DNA from: Brachyhypopomus gauderio
Lineage: Eukaryota; Chordata; Actinopteri; Gymnotiformes; Hypopomidae
DNA length: 64,000 nucleotides
Direction: 5' to 3'
Assembly: GCF_052324685.1 (NCBI RefSeq)
Contig: NC_135226.1
Coordinates: forward strand, 21,151,751-21,215,750
In this document: one piece after another, positions 32,206 to 42,643 of the stretch
How positions within the stretch are numbered: position 1 is the stretch's first letter
How the letters are laid out: every line of letters begins with the position of its first letter
The notes under the pieces: model-generated
Seen by the model: the letters and a program-made list of their open reading frames with translations, nothing else
What the model was told of the DNA's origin: nothing
Databases searched by the model: none
Program-made: the position numbers and the translations under genes

Positions 32206-33361
32206 CATGGATGGTTAAATGATATATCTCTGTTTATTGACTAAGATATGAAACTGGGTTTTGTTAAATTCACATTCTATGACTGTTAAACACTAAGAAT
32301 TTTTGAGAATGTCACTTGTTTGAAACTCCCTCATTTGTTCCAAACCTGTTTGGCTAATCCACATTAAACACACGTCTTTACCACAAGGTATTTAATTTGA
32401 TGCTCTTTGTAACATGCAGCTTCTTCCCAGCTGACTTGTACTGTATGCTTTGAACTTATGACCTATGACCGAATCTAGCATATATGGCTACTTTAGTGCT
32501 GACGTAACCATTTCTACATTTTGGCCATTTGATGTTTATTTTAAAATTTGAATATTTTGTTTCCAAATAAGTACATGGAAAATGGGGAAAAATCCGCTTG
32601 TTATCCAATTTCTGATTTTAGACATGATACTGAAGAGCGAAACACAAAAATATTTTCTTTTATTCCTTTTTTCATGTTATGACTTTATTTCACACAAAGC
32701 GTCCCAGAACTGAGGCAACAATTCTCTTGCACACCCATGCCTTTTGCAATGGATTTTTAGGGTATTGCAATGGATTCTTAGGGGAATCGTACATCAAGTC
32801 AACAATTCATTGGTCAGCAAACATTATTATTATCTTTATTATTATTATTATTATCTTTATTAAAGGAATAAATTGTGATGCAATGTTACTGGATATGTTA
32901 GATTTTGTAGGTCACTGCAAATGTAACCTTCCTGAAAATTTTGTTTGAGTGACAGTGGAACTCAGTGGACAGTGGAAGTTTTCAGATTGTATACTATAAT
33001 AATAGATTTATTTATTTTTATGTATTTTAGCATTTCTACTGGTACATAAGTATATTTTCAGTAAATTCACAAGCACAAAAAAATCTCACTTGGCCTTGCC
33101 ATCTTTACATTTACCTTTTTAAACTACACAGGAATTCCTGCAGTTTGTACATCACCGATGTACGTTGTCTGAGAAAACCCATCGTAACGCAAAAGAAAAA
33201 CACTTTGCAAATACACAAAACAAATTAATCAAAATGACAATGCATATGCAACATTTCTGAAATGCACTGCAAATTCGGAAACGCTACAAGTGCAGTCACA
33301 ACACAAAGGAAGTGTTTCTGAATTATTATAAGCAGCATCTCTGTAGGTTTTTAGCCAGAAA
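32206..33361. other. Receptor pseudogene 3' flank and AT-rich spacer
   Basis: 32206-32340 still matches, inverted, the 3' flank of receptor gene 1 at 15560-15800. A (TTA)n-like microsatellite lies at 32822-32867. No gene is seen in the rest. Confidence 0.6.
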
Positions 33362-33600
33362 CAAGTAAGTAAACTTTATTTATATAGCACCTTTCACAGA
33401 CAGAATCATCACAAAGTGCTCAATAAACATAACTAAGAACAAGTCATGGGTAATACAACAATTAAAACGCAATGAACAGCACTTAAAAAAAGCCTGCCTA
33501 AATAAAAATGTCTTAAGAGGAAGAGGAATCAGATCAGTGAATGGACAGAGCGTTCCAGAGCTTTGGAGACACCACCTAAAAAGCTTTGTCTCCATGTGTT

Positions 33601-35098
33601 TTATAACGTGTTCGAGGTACAGCCAGCAGCATTTGATTTGAAGACCTCAAAGTCCTGGATGGACAGAGAGGCTTCAAAAGATGTAATATATATGGGGGCC
33701 TGAACACGAAGTGCTTGGAAGGTTAACAAAGGTTTGGTTAACCTTGGAAGGGTAACTAAAATTTTTAAATGACTCCTTAAGTGCACAGGTAACCAGTGCA
33801 GAGAGGCCAGAACAGGTGTAATATGGGCCGTCTTATGGGGCTTTGTTAACAGCCTCGCTGCAGTGTTGAATTGAAGCCGAGCCAAGGAGGATTTATTAAG
33901 ATGTATAAAAAGACTGTTACAGTAATCTAAACGAGAAGAAATAAAAGCGTGAACAACCATCTCTAGTTCCTTCTGTGTTACAAAAGACTTCAGATTTGAA
34001 ATATTCCTTAAATGATAAAAATAGTTATCAAAAACTACACCCAAATTTCTGAGACTATTTTTTACTGAAGGAGTTAAAAAAGCAAGATGCTGCCCGATTG
34101 CAGGGATTTTATCACCAGGAGCAACAATAAGAGTTTCAGTCTTGTTCGCATTTAACTGCAGGTAGTTGTTGTTCAGCCATACTTTAACTTGACAGGCAAT
34201 TAATGAGATCAGACAAGTTGTAGAATTCAGAGGCTCTAAAGCAGGGGTGCCCACAGTTTTCAGCTTGCGAGCTACTTATAAGATGACCCAGTGAGAAAGA
34301 TCTACCGGGGTGGCGGCGAACGTAATTTGTTGACCGGGGGGTGGCGAACGTAATATGTTGAGCGGGGGGGGGGAACGTAATTTGTTGAGTGGATTAGTGG
34401 ATTGCAGATTGGCTACTGTGAATATCAAAATACAACCGTCAGTGCAGATGTGCGATTCATCTACTACTATTTTATGTGACGCGATCTACGCACATTCCTT
34501 CGCGATCGACCGACACTTGGTCGATCGCGATCGACGTAATGAGCACCACTGCTCTAAAGGAACAGTACAGCTGAATATCATCAGCATACAGATGATATGA
34601 CACGTTACTGTAACATTTTAAAATGTCTCCTAAAGGGTAGAGGTACAATAAAAACAGGATTGGGCTCAAAACTAAACCTTGGGGTACCCCACAGGACAGT
34701 GGTGCTACATCAGAATAAACATGATTCATAAGAACAGTAAAACACCTTTCAGATAAGTAGGAGATGAACCAGTTTAGCACAGAGCCAGAAATACCAAACA
34801 CATCTCTCAGTCTGTTGATAAGAACAGAGTGTTCTACAGTGTCAAAGGCAGGAGTTAAGTCCAATAATACCAACACAGTAAAGTTTCTTGAGTCAGCTGC
34901 CATCAACAAGTCACTTGAAACTTTTAATAAAGCGGTTTCTGTAGAATGCAATTTGTGAAATCCAGACTGAAAATTGTCCATAAAATTATTTTCCCCTAAA
35001 AAGCAGTTGAGTTGTTCTGCTACAACCTTCTCAAGGATCTTTGAGAAAAATTGAATTTTGGAGATAGGTCTAAAGTTTTCAGGCAGATACGAGTCCAA
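33601..35098 (-). pseudogene. LINE reverse transcriptase, split by a MITE
   Basis: The minus strand encodes FRPISKIQFFSKILEKVV, FQSGFHKLHSTETALL, LDLTPAFDTVEHSVLINRL (catalytic D), a CGVPQGLVLSPILFLLY box and HLYADDIQLY (YADD intact, about 34590). After the MITE at 34242-34551 it continues WLNNNYLQLNANKTE, LGVVFDN and FISSRLDYCNSLF. There is a frame break on either side of the MITE, so no full-length protein can be made. Confidence 0.85.
34242..34551. mobile_element. hAT-type MITE in the LINE reverse transcriptase
   Basis: It starts CAGGGGTGCCCACAG and ends GAGCACCACTG, with an exact duplication CTCTAAAG on both sides (34234-34241 and 34552-34559). The interior has three copies of GGCGAACGTAATTTGTTGA-like words between G-rich spacers, and a GATCGACC…GGTCGATC palindrome near the right end. 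Confidence 0.92.
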
Positions 35099-35641
35099 AT
35101 TAGGCTTTTTTTAACAGAGGATAGACAACAGCTGTTTTGAAGCAGTGAGGTACAGAACCGGAGCCAAGAGATTAATTAAACAATTTTTCAATACTTGAGC
35201 CAATACAATTAAAATTTAAAAAGAGATGATGGCAGGACATCAAGGGGGCTAGAGGACATTTTCATTCGACCCAGCAATTTTGTAATGTCCTGAACTGACA
35301 CTGGGGTAAAAGAAGACCATAAGTTAGAGGTCAGAAAAGGAGGAGGGACCAGATAGGGGGGATGATGGATTCATGCAGGCCCTAATGTTAGCAACTTTGT
35401 CTTTTTTTTATTATTTCAAACGATTGCAGTCAGCATTTGTAAAAGCACTTACAGTAAATGTAGTAGGTGAAACAATGTTCTTGATTGTGTCAAACAAAAT
35501 TTTTGGATTTCGTCCTTTGGATTTGATGAGATCTGCAAAGTAATTTGTTCTCGCATTTTTGATCATCTCATTTAGGGAGCTGATCAGTTCTTTAAGATGG
35601 AGTCTATGAACCTCCAGCTTAGAGCTTTTCCTAGTGTTGCC

Positions 35642-35810
35642 ATCTGTCCTGGTTTTCACGTGCCTGTCCTGGTTTTTCTTTTTTTTTTATATTCTGTCTC
35701 GGCAAAAATACTAGGGTAGTTCAAACCATGATTCAGACTGTTTTTGCACACTTTAAATCTGTTTTTTTTTCTTGCTGTGTCCATTTTAAACCCCTCCGGT
35801 AACATTTTAC

Positions 35811-35845
<35 letters not shown>

Positions 35846-35922
35846 CTCAACAACTTACGTTCGCCACCCTGTATCAGTATGACAGTGTCCTTGTTTTTTG
35901 TCGGACCTAGGTGGCAACCCTA
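35642..35922. repeat. MITE copy A with a poly-C run of about 34
   Basis: It begins TAGTGTTGCCATCTGTCC and ends GGTGGCAACCCTA. A C run of about 34 bases lies at about 35813-35844, followed by GCTCAACAACTTACGTTCGC. Confidence 0.85.
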
Positions 35923-36342
35923 GACATATCTGAGGTTGCTCACAGCACAAAATAAAAGACATACAGTATTTGCATACTGCAGCTTGCTGAAGTATCAACA
36001 ATGCAAAAGCCAATATAGCATAAACAATTAAGAAACAACATTTTGTGCAGTCTTATTAGCTAGGTCGCGCCATCAGCGCCTGTGGTGTGACTCTGCTGGC
36101 TGTGGCGACTGAGTGTAATGATCTTGGTACCTCTGCTGGTGCTGATGTCCTCTGTGCCCGCTGTCTGGCCAATCAGATGGTATTGGTTGAGTCGTGAGCC
36201 CTCCTCCGCCACCACCACGGACTCAGCGGGGCCCTGCATCCACTTGTACACCACCTCCGAGATGGGGTAGGCATCTGGAGGAACACGCTGGGTTTAGTCG
36301 AGCCACACGCTCAAGACGAGCGGTAGAAGAGATTCTGTAGAG

Positions 36343-36633
36343 CAGCGGTCTCCAACCTTTTTTGCGCCACGGACCGGTTTCATGTCAGACAATTTTTTCA
36401 CGGCCCGGCCGTTAAAATGCGAGGGGTAAATACGACGAAATAAAATGACTGGCATAAAAACAAATATAAACCGCATAAAAATAAAACTCACTAGACGCAC
36501 CGACGGATGTAATTGGGAAAGAACCCCAATTTTTTGTATATTTTTCAAAATAAAACATCACTCAGACTCTGATCGTCGATCGAATGACCCACGGACCGGT
36601 ACCGGTCCGCGACCCGATGGTTGGTGACCGCTG
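36343..36633. mobile_element. hAT-type MITE inside the composite
   Basis: The ends CAGCGGTCTCCAACC and GGTTGGTGACCGCTG are inverted. The 8-bp flanks CTGTAGAG and CTGCAGAT differ at two positions. The right flank ends exactly where MITE copy B begins. Near the ends are the words CACGGACCGG and CCGGTCCGCG. No coding potential. Confidence 0.8.
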
Positions 36634-36640
36634 CTGCAGA

Positions 36641-36975
36641 TAGTGTTGCCACCTGTCCCGGTTTTCACATGCCTGTCCCGGTTTTCCCGGGCTGTCCCGG
36701 TTTGTCCTGGTTTTTCTTCTTTTTAATATTCGGTCCCGGGAAAAAAAATTAGGGTAGTTCAAACCACGATTCAGACTGTTTTTGCACAATTTAAATCTGT
36801 TTTTTTTTCTCGCTGTGTCCATTTTAAACCCCTCCGGTAACATTTTACGTTCGCCACCCCTCCCCCCCCCCCCCCAACAACTTACGTTCAAACCCCCCCG
36901 CTCAACAACTTACGTTCACCACCCTGTGCCTGTGTCAGTGTCCTTGTTTTTTGTCGGACCTAGGTGGCAACCCTA
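36641..36975. repeat. MITE copy B
   Basis: It begins TAGTGTTGCCACCTGTCC, repeats CTGTCCCGGTTTT several times, and ends CTAGGTGGCAACCCTA. It has the same internal order as copy A: GTCCATTTTAAACCC, C runs, CAACAACTTACGTTC, then GTGTCCTTGTTTTTTGTCGG. Confidence 0.85.
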
Positions 36976-36983
36976 GCTTTTCC

Positions 36984-37684
36984 ACTGACACTCACCCTTA
37001 CGGCAAACTCTCCCCATACTAAGGATTTCATTGTTAATCCAAGGACAGCTTGTACGCTGCACAGTACTCTGTTTTACAGGTGCTATAATGTCCAAAATAT
37101 CAATACAGTGGGTGTTAAAACATGAAACATATGAGTCCACATCAGTGATGTTTAAATCTAAAGAGGCAGTATCAAAAAGAGAAACTTCAGGTGTGTGCTC
37201 ATTTATGATCCGCCTTTGAGTCAGATGACTAGGTGGTGTTGAATCAGGACTAAAAAACACATTAAAATATATACAATTATGATCACTTAAAAATATATCC
37301 TCCACACAAACGTCCTCCACAATAAGGCCTATGGAGAAAACACGATCCAATGTGTGGCCTTTTTTATGAGTAGGGACACACATGCGGCGTAAAATGAAAA
37401 AAGTCTGTGATAGAAATTAGATCAGCCGCTGCCTTACAGGATACATTGTCAATGTGAAGATTAAAATCACCCAATATTAAAACATTCTCCCGCTTAATAA
37501 TAGAAGACAGAAACTAAGTGAACTCAGCTAAAAACACACTGGCTGCACCTGGATGACGGTTAATTTAAATACAATAAAATCTCAGAGAGCCAACTTTGAT
37601 TATTTGAAGCTCAAATAAAATGAAGGGGGCTGATTCAACAAGCCTGCAAGAAAAACAATCTTTAAACACGGCCGCTAATCCACC
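36984..37684 (-). pseudogene. LINE endonuclease, C-terminal part
   Basis: The minus strand encodes, from 37520 down, ENVLILGDFNLHIDN, a catalytic GDFN box, then a shifted frame with VPTHKKGHTLDRVFS and DIFLSDHNCIYFNV (SDH box) and a linker CPWINNEILSMGR. This is an apurinic-type endonuclease that nicks target DNA for reverse transcription. It is broken at 37684 by the hAT element, and its N-terminal part is at 41184-41461. Confidence 0.8.
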
Positions 37685-38324
37685 CCCTAGGTCAGACCTG
37701 GGCAAACTACGGCCCGCGGGTCACATCCGGCCCGTTGTGCGTCCCTGTCCGGCCCGCAAGAGGCCAATCATAAATGAAACAAATATCTATGTCGTGCGTG
37801 CAATACAACTGTGACGCTTTTATTTTGAAAGCGCTACGTTTGTGTTAATTCCGTGTGGACGTACCTGCGTGTGTGTGTGAGCTGTGCGAGAAACACTGTA
37901 GGTGATCAGCGACAAGTTAAGGCTTCGGGAGTGAACGTTGCACCTCGCGCGAACCTCCGCAAACGGCGGAAAATTTACGTGACGAATTTTAATAGTGCAT
38001 TGTGTTTTAGGTTTGAAAAGTGCTGTAATTTAGGCTAAAGTACTTGAAAATGCTTGAAATTGTAACTGTATTTCGATTCACAACAAATAGCTGACTGAAC
38101 AGGGGGGTATTCCAGAAAGTGGGTAAGTAAACTCAGAGTTAACGAAAGCTCAGGTTTTCCGTTCCAAAAACCGAGCTTAGAGAGAACCTGAGTCAGCTGG
38201 GAAATATTGAAATGGACATTGAAAGTGCCGTAGAAGTGCTTTAAAGCTAGGTTTAAGCCAAGTTTATACTTTTAAAGTTAAAATTCCGCATGGCGAAAAT
38301 TATGTAATCGCGGTGGCGGAGGGT

Positions 38325-40420
38325 ATGGAGTGATTTTTGTTTCAATAGTTCCACAAAAGCAAAAGTAAATCCAAGAGCAGAAAATATATGTTATGAATGC
38401 AAAACAGAAAAAAATATATCAAAAGTATATATTTTTTATATAATTGGTTATTTGAAACTTATTTTCGTTTGCATTTTCACAAGTTTTTGGTTCCATTGTT
38501 TTTGTTTTTTTGGATTTTCCCAGTAAGGTCTTTTGCTTCTGGAATCTCTCTTTGCTTCTGCTTCGTTTTTTGCTTCTGACTTTTGGAACACGTTTCACGT
38601 GTGGGAGGGTCTTAGATGAAGGCGTTCCTCTGCAATCTCCATTGGTCACTGATTCCGGACTGACACAGAGCTCTGGGACCAAGCCACGCCCACCCCACCA
38701 GCTTCCCAGCGTTTTCAAACATGGCGGAACGCGGTGGTTCTGTTTCACAGTAGCATGTAAACTAAGTTTTACCATAAAAGTTTATACAAAGGTTATAATT
38801 AATTGGTAAATGGTCTGTAGATATTGCAAATGTACACTGTATAATAACTACATTAAGCATGGCAGTTAATATTTAGCACACTTCACCAGCGCGAGCTTTT
38901 AAAAATTTTAGTGAACTGGATGCAGGCATGAAAATCTGTCACCTTGCGGCGAAATTCGCCGTTTTGAAGTTTTCATATTTTGCGGTAAAACAAACTCTTA
39001 TGAAAAATAGGTAGATAGTAAAATAAGAAACTAAATTTTTTTGTAGTTCTAAATGATGAACCCTGGTATTTTTTACACTCATTTTTGCCGCTGATGTTAT
39101 TTATTGGTTCATTAAGATGTAATGGTTTTGACTGAGCCATCTGGAATGGCGAAAGCGGCTCGCGTTTACGGATCTGGCTCCATATATTGACAAGACAGGT
39201 CAATATTTTTCAGCGCGACATTACCGTGAGAGAAGTCAACAGGGAAGAGCGTGTTTAAAGCTAGCCTTTAAATTATTTTTAATTTAATCGCTGCTGTAGC
39301 TTCTGTCACCGTTTTGCTACATTCACAATAGTAGCGACTAGTTACTCGCTCCTCCTGGATCATTCGCTAGCGTCCCCGCGGGTCTAAAGTGAGAAGGAAA
39401 CTAATCCGCACTCTGCGTTTCAATGGACTACTCTTCTTACTCCCACCCCTCCAAGTTAAAATATTTTTGTTTTTATCTCTGAGTCGGACAGTGTCTGGAT
39501 GTCATGTCTGACATGTTTTATGTTTAGAATCTCTATGTTCAATGGTTCAATGAATATTGTTCACTTCTTAATAAAATATGGACAGCACAAGATGCATGTG
39601 ATGTGTGTTTGTGTGTGGTACCTGCAGAACACTGAAAAACTGTGAGTGAACAAAGCTGGTTGTATATAGGGTGGCCACTTTTCAGTATTGCTTTAATTTT
39701 GGTATTTGGCTTTAATTTAGGTATTTTTTACTATTATAAATTTTACTATATTTGGCATCACCTCTCGTACACCAGCTGCCCCCCACCCCCCGTCCGTCGC
39801 CATACCAGATATTGCAAATACTCATATTTCTTCCACACATCAATGTTCTCTCCATCCAGTTCACTAAAATTTTAAAAAGCTCGTGCTGGTGAGCATGCTT
39901 AATGTAGTTATTATACAGTGTACATTTGCAATATCTACAGACCATTTAGCAATTAATTATAAACTTCGTATAAACTTTAATGGTAAAACTCAGTTTACAT
40001 GCTGCTGTGAAACAGAACCACCGCGTTTTCAAACGCGGTGAGGCTGGTGGGGTGGGCGTGGCTTGGTCCCAGAGCTCTGTGTCAGTCCGGAATCAGTGAC
40101 CAATGGAGATTGCAGAAGAACGCCTTCATCTAAGACCCTCCCACACGTGAAATGTGTTCCAAAAGTCAGAAGCAAAAAACGAAGCAGAAGCAAAGAGAGA
40201 TTCCAGAAGCAAAAGACCTTACTGGGAAAATCCAAAAAAACAAAAACAATGGAACCAAAAACTTGTGAAAATGCAAACGAAAATAAGTTTCAAATAACCA
40301 ATTATATAAAAAATATATACTTTTGATATATTTTTTTCTGTTTTGCATTCATAACATATACTTTCTGCTCTTGGATTTACTTTTGCTTTTGTGGAACTAT
40401 TGAAACAAAAATCACACCAT
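38325..40420. mobile_element. Unclassified element with ~540-bp inverted repeats
   Basis: The arms 38325-38866 and 39892-40420 are inverted copies and begin ATGGAGTGATTTTTG / ATGGTGTGATTTTTG. GGAGGGT is duplicated outside (38318-38324 and 40422-40428), 7 bp or 8 with one mismatch. Comparison with 21590-21640 supports the empty site. The ~1-kb centre (38867-39891) encodes no recognisable transposase. Ends and duplication length do not point clearly to a superfamily. Confidence 0.75.
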
Positions 40421-40928
40421 AGGAGGGTCTCACGCGCTGTTGATTCGCAAGGTCGTGCACCTCTCGAATTTTGTAACTTCGCGCGCGCGCCGCGCTTCAG
40501 CGCAATGAACAGTCATGTTTGCAGGGTTCATACACCTTTATAAGGTGGAATTCAAGCACTTGTATGTCACTTTCAAGGTCCATTTCAATATTTCCCAGCA
40601 CGTTAAGCTTAATTAAGTTAAATATTTATACATATATTCGAAATGATCCGAAATAATTCGCTTTTTTTAATTGTTGTTTATTTTCAAAACACCCAATCTT
40701 AACGTCTTCACGTTCTCTCATGTTTCATCCTGGAATTACAAGAGGCTCGTATTTGTTAACGTAATACAAGAAAACTATTCATTCAGATGGTTATTTGTTG
40801 TGAAACGAAGTAGTTACAATTTCAAACATTTTCAAGTATTTAGCCTAAATTCCAACACTTTTCAAATGAGGGGTGTTTCTTTATACCAACATCCAACACC
40901 AACACATCGTTTCGGAGAACACTGCACA

Positions 40929-41037
40929 GGGGTGGGTTTCCCGAAACGTTCTTAGCGCTAAGTACTTCTTAAACTCATACGTTTCATATGAGTTTACGAA
41001 GTACTTAGCGCTACGAACGTTTCAGGAAACCCACCCC
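40929..41037. mobile_element. Palindromic 109-bp MITE
   Basis: GGGGTGGGTTTCCCGAAACG and CGTTTCAGGAAACCCACCCC are the two ends of a nearly perfect palindrome that also contains CTTAGCGCTAAGTACTTC on the left and its inverse on the right, with a short central loop near 40983. It resembles short Harbinger-type MITEs of fishes. No clear target duplication. Confidence 0.75.
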
Positions 41038-41272
41038 AGAATGTGACGCGGCAAGTATAAAGTTTGCGTGAGGTGGGCGGAGCCACTGTGATGACATCAT
41101 TATTGTTTGTGTGGCCCTCTGACACAATTCAGGTTTCTCATGTGGCCCCTTGTAAAAATTAATTGCCCACCCCTGCCCTAGGTGCATTTCCCGGGGAGTT
41201 GCACAGAACACAGAAAAGTTACCTGAACAGAGTTCCAGCAGATGAACATATTCCAGGCATTGCGGCTATGTT

Positions 41273-41461
41273 TCAGTTAAAAACATAAAAGTCGAGGGAC
41301 TCCTTCATAATAAGTTTGTTCAAGGCAAAATAATTATTGCTAATGGAGCGGTCCTTGAGAAGGCCCATGCGCAGCGATGACAACTCTGCGGCTCTCCCAT
41401 CAGAGGTGGAAGTGGTGGAGGTGGAAGACGCACTCTGAAACTGCTCCAACTGTCGCAACAA
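41273..41461 (-). pseudogene. LINE endonuclease, N-terminal part
   Basis: The minus strand reads MGLLKDRSISNNYFALNKLIMKESLDF, corresponding to the L2-type endonuclease start (the L-G-L-L-N-x-R-S pattern). A stop follows where the catalytic TETW segment should come. It continues to 41184 as LINE sequence in broken frames, then the hAT insertion. Confidence 0.65.
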
Positions 41462-41470
41462 GTTACCAAC

Positions 41471-41874
41471 GACTTTTTGAACACCAACAGCGCATCCCGA
41501 TCATAAACACGGGTAGCAGAAAGTTTTTGTCCAGACTAATGGAAACTACATAATTTAAAAAATAATAATAGCATGAACAAGCGTTGTTATACAGTACCAT
41601 TACGTTGAACTGGACTGAAGTAGTAAAGCTCTTTACATGTAGCTAGCTAGGTATTTAGACAGAAACTAAGTTGTGTTAAATGTGGTAAAGTTTTTGTCTA
41701 AAAACCTAGCTAGCATGCTACATTTAAATAGCATTTAGCTTCCCCGTGAAATAGTAAAGCTAGGTATTTAAACCTTAAAAGGTATTAAAGCCTCAGTTTT
41801 CATCAACATACTTAGCTAGCTAGGTGCATTTAAGAGCTTTACTAATTCAATCATGATCAAAGAAATGAGATACA
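41471..41874. other. Non-coding stretch with TAGCTAGC-type words
   Basis: No gene seen. Repeated short words (TAGCTAGCTAGG, AAAACCTAGCTAGC) form several local inverted pairs. Confidence 0.45.
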
Positions 41875-42160
41875 CAGGATTGCCAACTCTCACGCATTGA
41901 GCGTGAGACACGCATTTGACCGTCTTCACACGATCTCACGCCACACATCCGTTTTCTCACGGCGGAAAAAAAATCTAGTTTATTTACCTCTGATCCATAT
42001 CTATGATTCAATGAGTTACTAGTTCGTTTTGGCGCCAACCACTGGCGATCGATCGATCGCGACATAATATTTAATTTGCGTCCATTTTACACCCCAGCCT
42101 GTAACAATTTACGTTAGCCACCCCCTGTCAACAACTTACGTTGGCCCTCCCCCAACCCTG
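41875..42160. mobile_element. hAT-type MITE of the ACGCATTGAGCGTG group
   Basis: It starts CAGGATTGCCAACTCTCACG and ends CCCAACCCTG. The left part is closely similar to 20049-20215 and 48669-48830. The right part holds GTCCATTTTACACCCC…AACAACTTACGTTGG, the module also seen in the MITE pair at 35642-36975. The flanks GAGATACA and GATACAGG do not form an exact duplication. Confidence 0.7.
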
Positions 42161-42643
42161 GATACAGGAGTTCAGAATTCACTGTCTTTAACCCACAACA
42201 CTGATATTTTGTTCATTCCATTATCTGTGTGTCAGCTCATCAGTTAGACGCTTTCTTTCTCTCCACCTTCTTATTGAACTTTGGAAGTCTTTCCTGACAC
42301 CCGTGTTGTGAATCTGTTCTCCTGGCACCAGCTATGATACACTGAGAGCTGAATACACTTATAATGCCGCTTATGAACGCTAATGGCTATGATCTATGTC
42401 TCGACACGATATCAAAATCTTTATACTGTATTACACAACTCTCATGAATAACAATCTGTTAGCCAGATTTAGCCAGAAACACGAGTTGTGATATACAGTA
42501 TCTCATTAGTTTGAATTAGACTGAATGAGTAAAGCTAAACCTAGCTAGCTAGCTACATATGATAACATGCACTATATTGCCAAATGTGTAATCGCTCACC
42601 TTCCTTGACTCACATATGAGCTTAAGTGACTGTCCCTTTGTTA

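Larger units (their letters stand above)
35642..36975. mobile_element. Composite of two related MITEs with one shared target duplication
   Basis: The outer ends are TAGTGTTGCCATCTG (35642) and CAGGTGGCAACCCTA-like (to 36975). GCTTTTCC is duplicated exactly outside (35634-35641 and 36976-36983), and the LINE reads straight through if one copy and the insert are removed. The unit holds MITE copy A (35642-35922), 718 bp of other DNA and MITE copy B (36641-36975). A and B are similar throughout, both with GTCCATTTTAAACCCCTCCG and C runs. This fits movement of the pair as one unit, or internal additions after a single insertion. Confidence 0.8.
37693..41175. mobile_element. hAT-type element in the LINE endonuclease
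   Basis: Its left end is CAGACCTGGGCAAACTAC and its right end, read inverted, is CAGGGGTGGGCAATTAAT. CCCTAGGT is duplicated exactly outside (37685-37692 and 41176-41183). No transposase is present. Left (37990-38260) and right (40500-40870) inner parts are inverted copies of one ~370-bp unit, so a strand could fold on itself. It carries a 2.1-kb long-inverted-repeat element at 38325-40420 and a small palindromic MITE at 40929-41037. Confidence 0.9.
33362..41470 (-). mobile_element. L2-like LINE, opened by several later insertions
   Basis: Read on the minus strand the pieces are collinear: endonuclease start (41461-41273, LGLL…RSISN…ESLDF), endonuclease end with the SDH motif (37383-36973, THKKGHTLD…FLSDHNCIYF), a linker (35659-35411), reverse transcriptase (35098-34560 and 34233-33601) and a 3' tail GGTGCTATATAAATAAAGTTTACTTACTT-like at 33362-33400. 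Removing the insertions with their duplications leaves about 3 kb. Several stops and frameshifts are present and no ORF1 is visible. Each insertion resumes the LINE at the next base, which makes the reconstruction secure. Confidence 0.85.

Noticed and set aside
38397-40348. Identical 60-codon frames at 38397-38579 (plus) and 40166-40348 (minus)
   Set aside because: They are the same sequence in the two arms of an inverted repeat, hydrophobic by base composition, not a gene pair.
41867-42168. 8-bp target duplication for the MITE at 41875
   Set aside because: The flanks GAGATACA and GATACAGG share bases but not in the same register, so no exact duplication is claimed.
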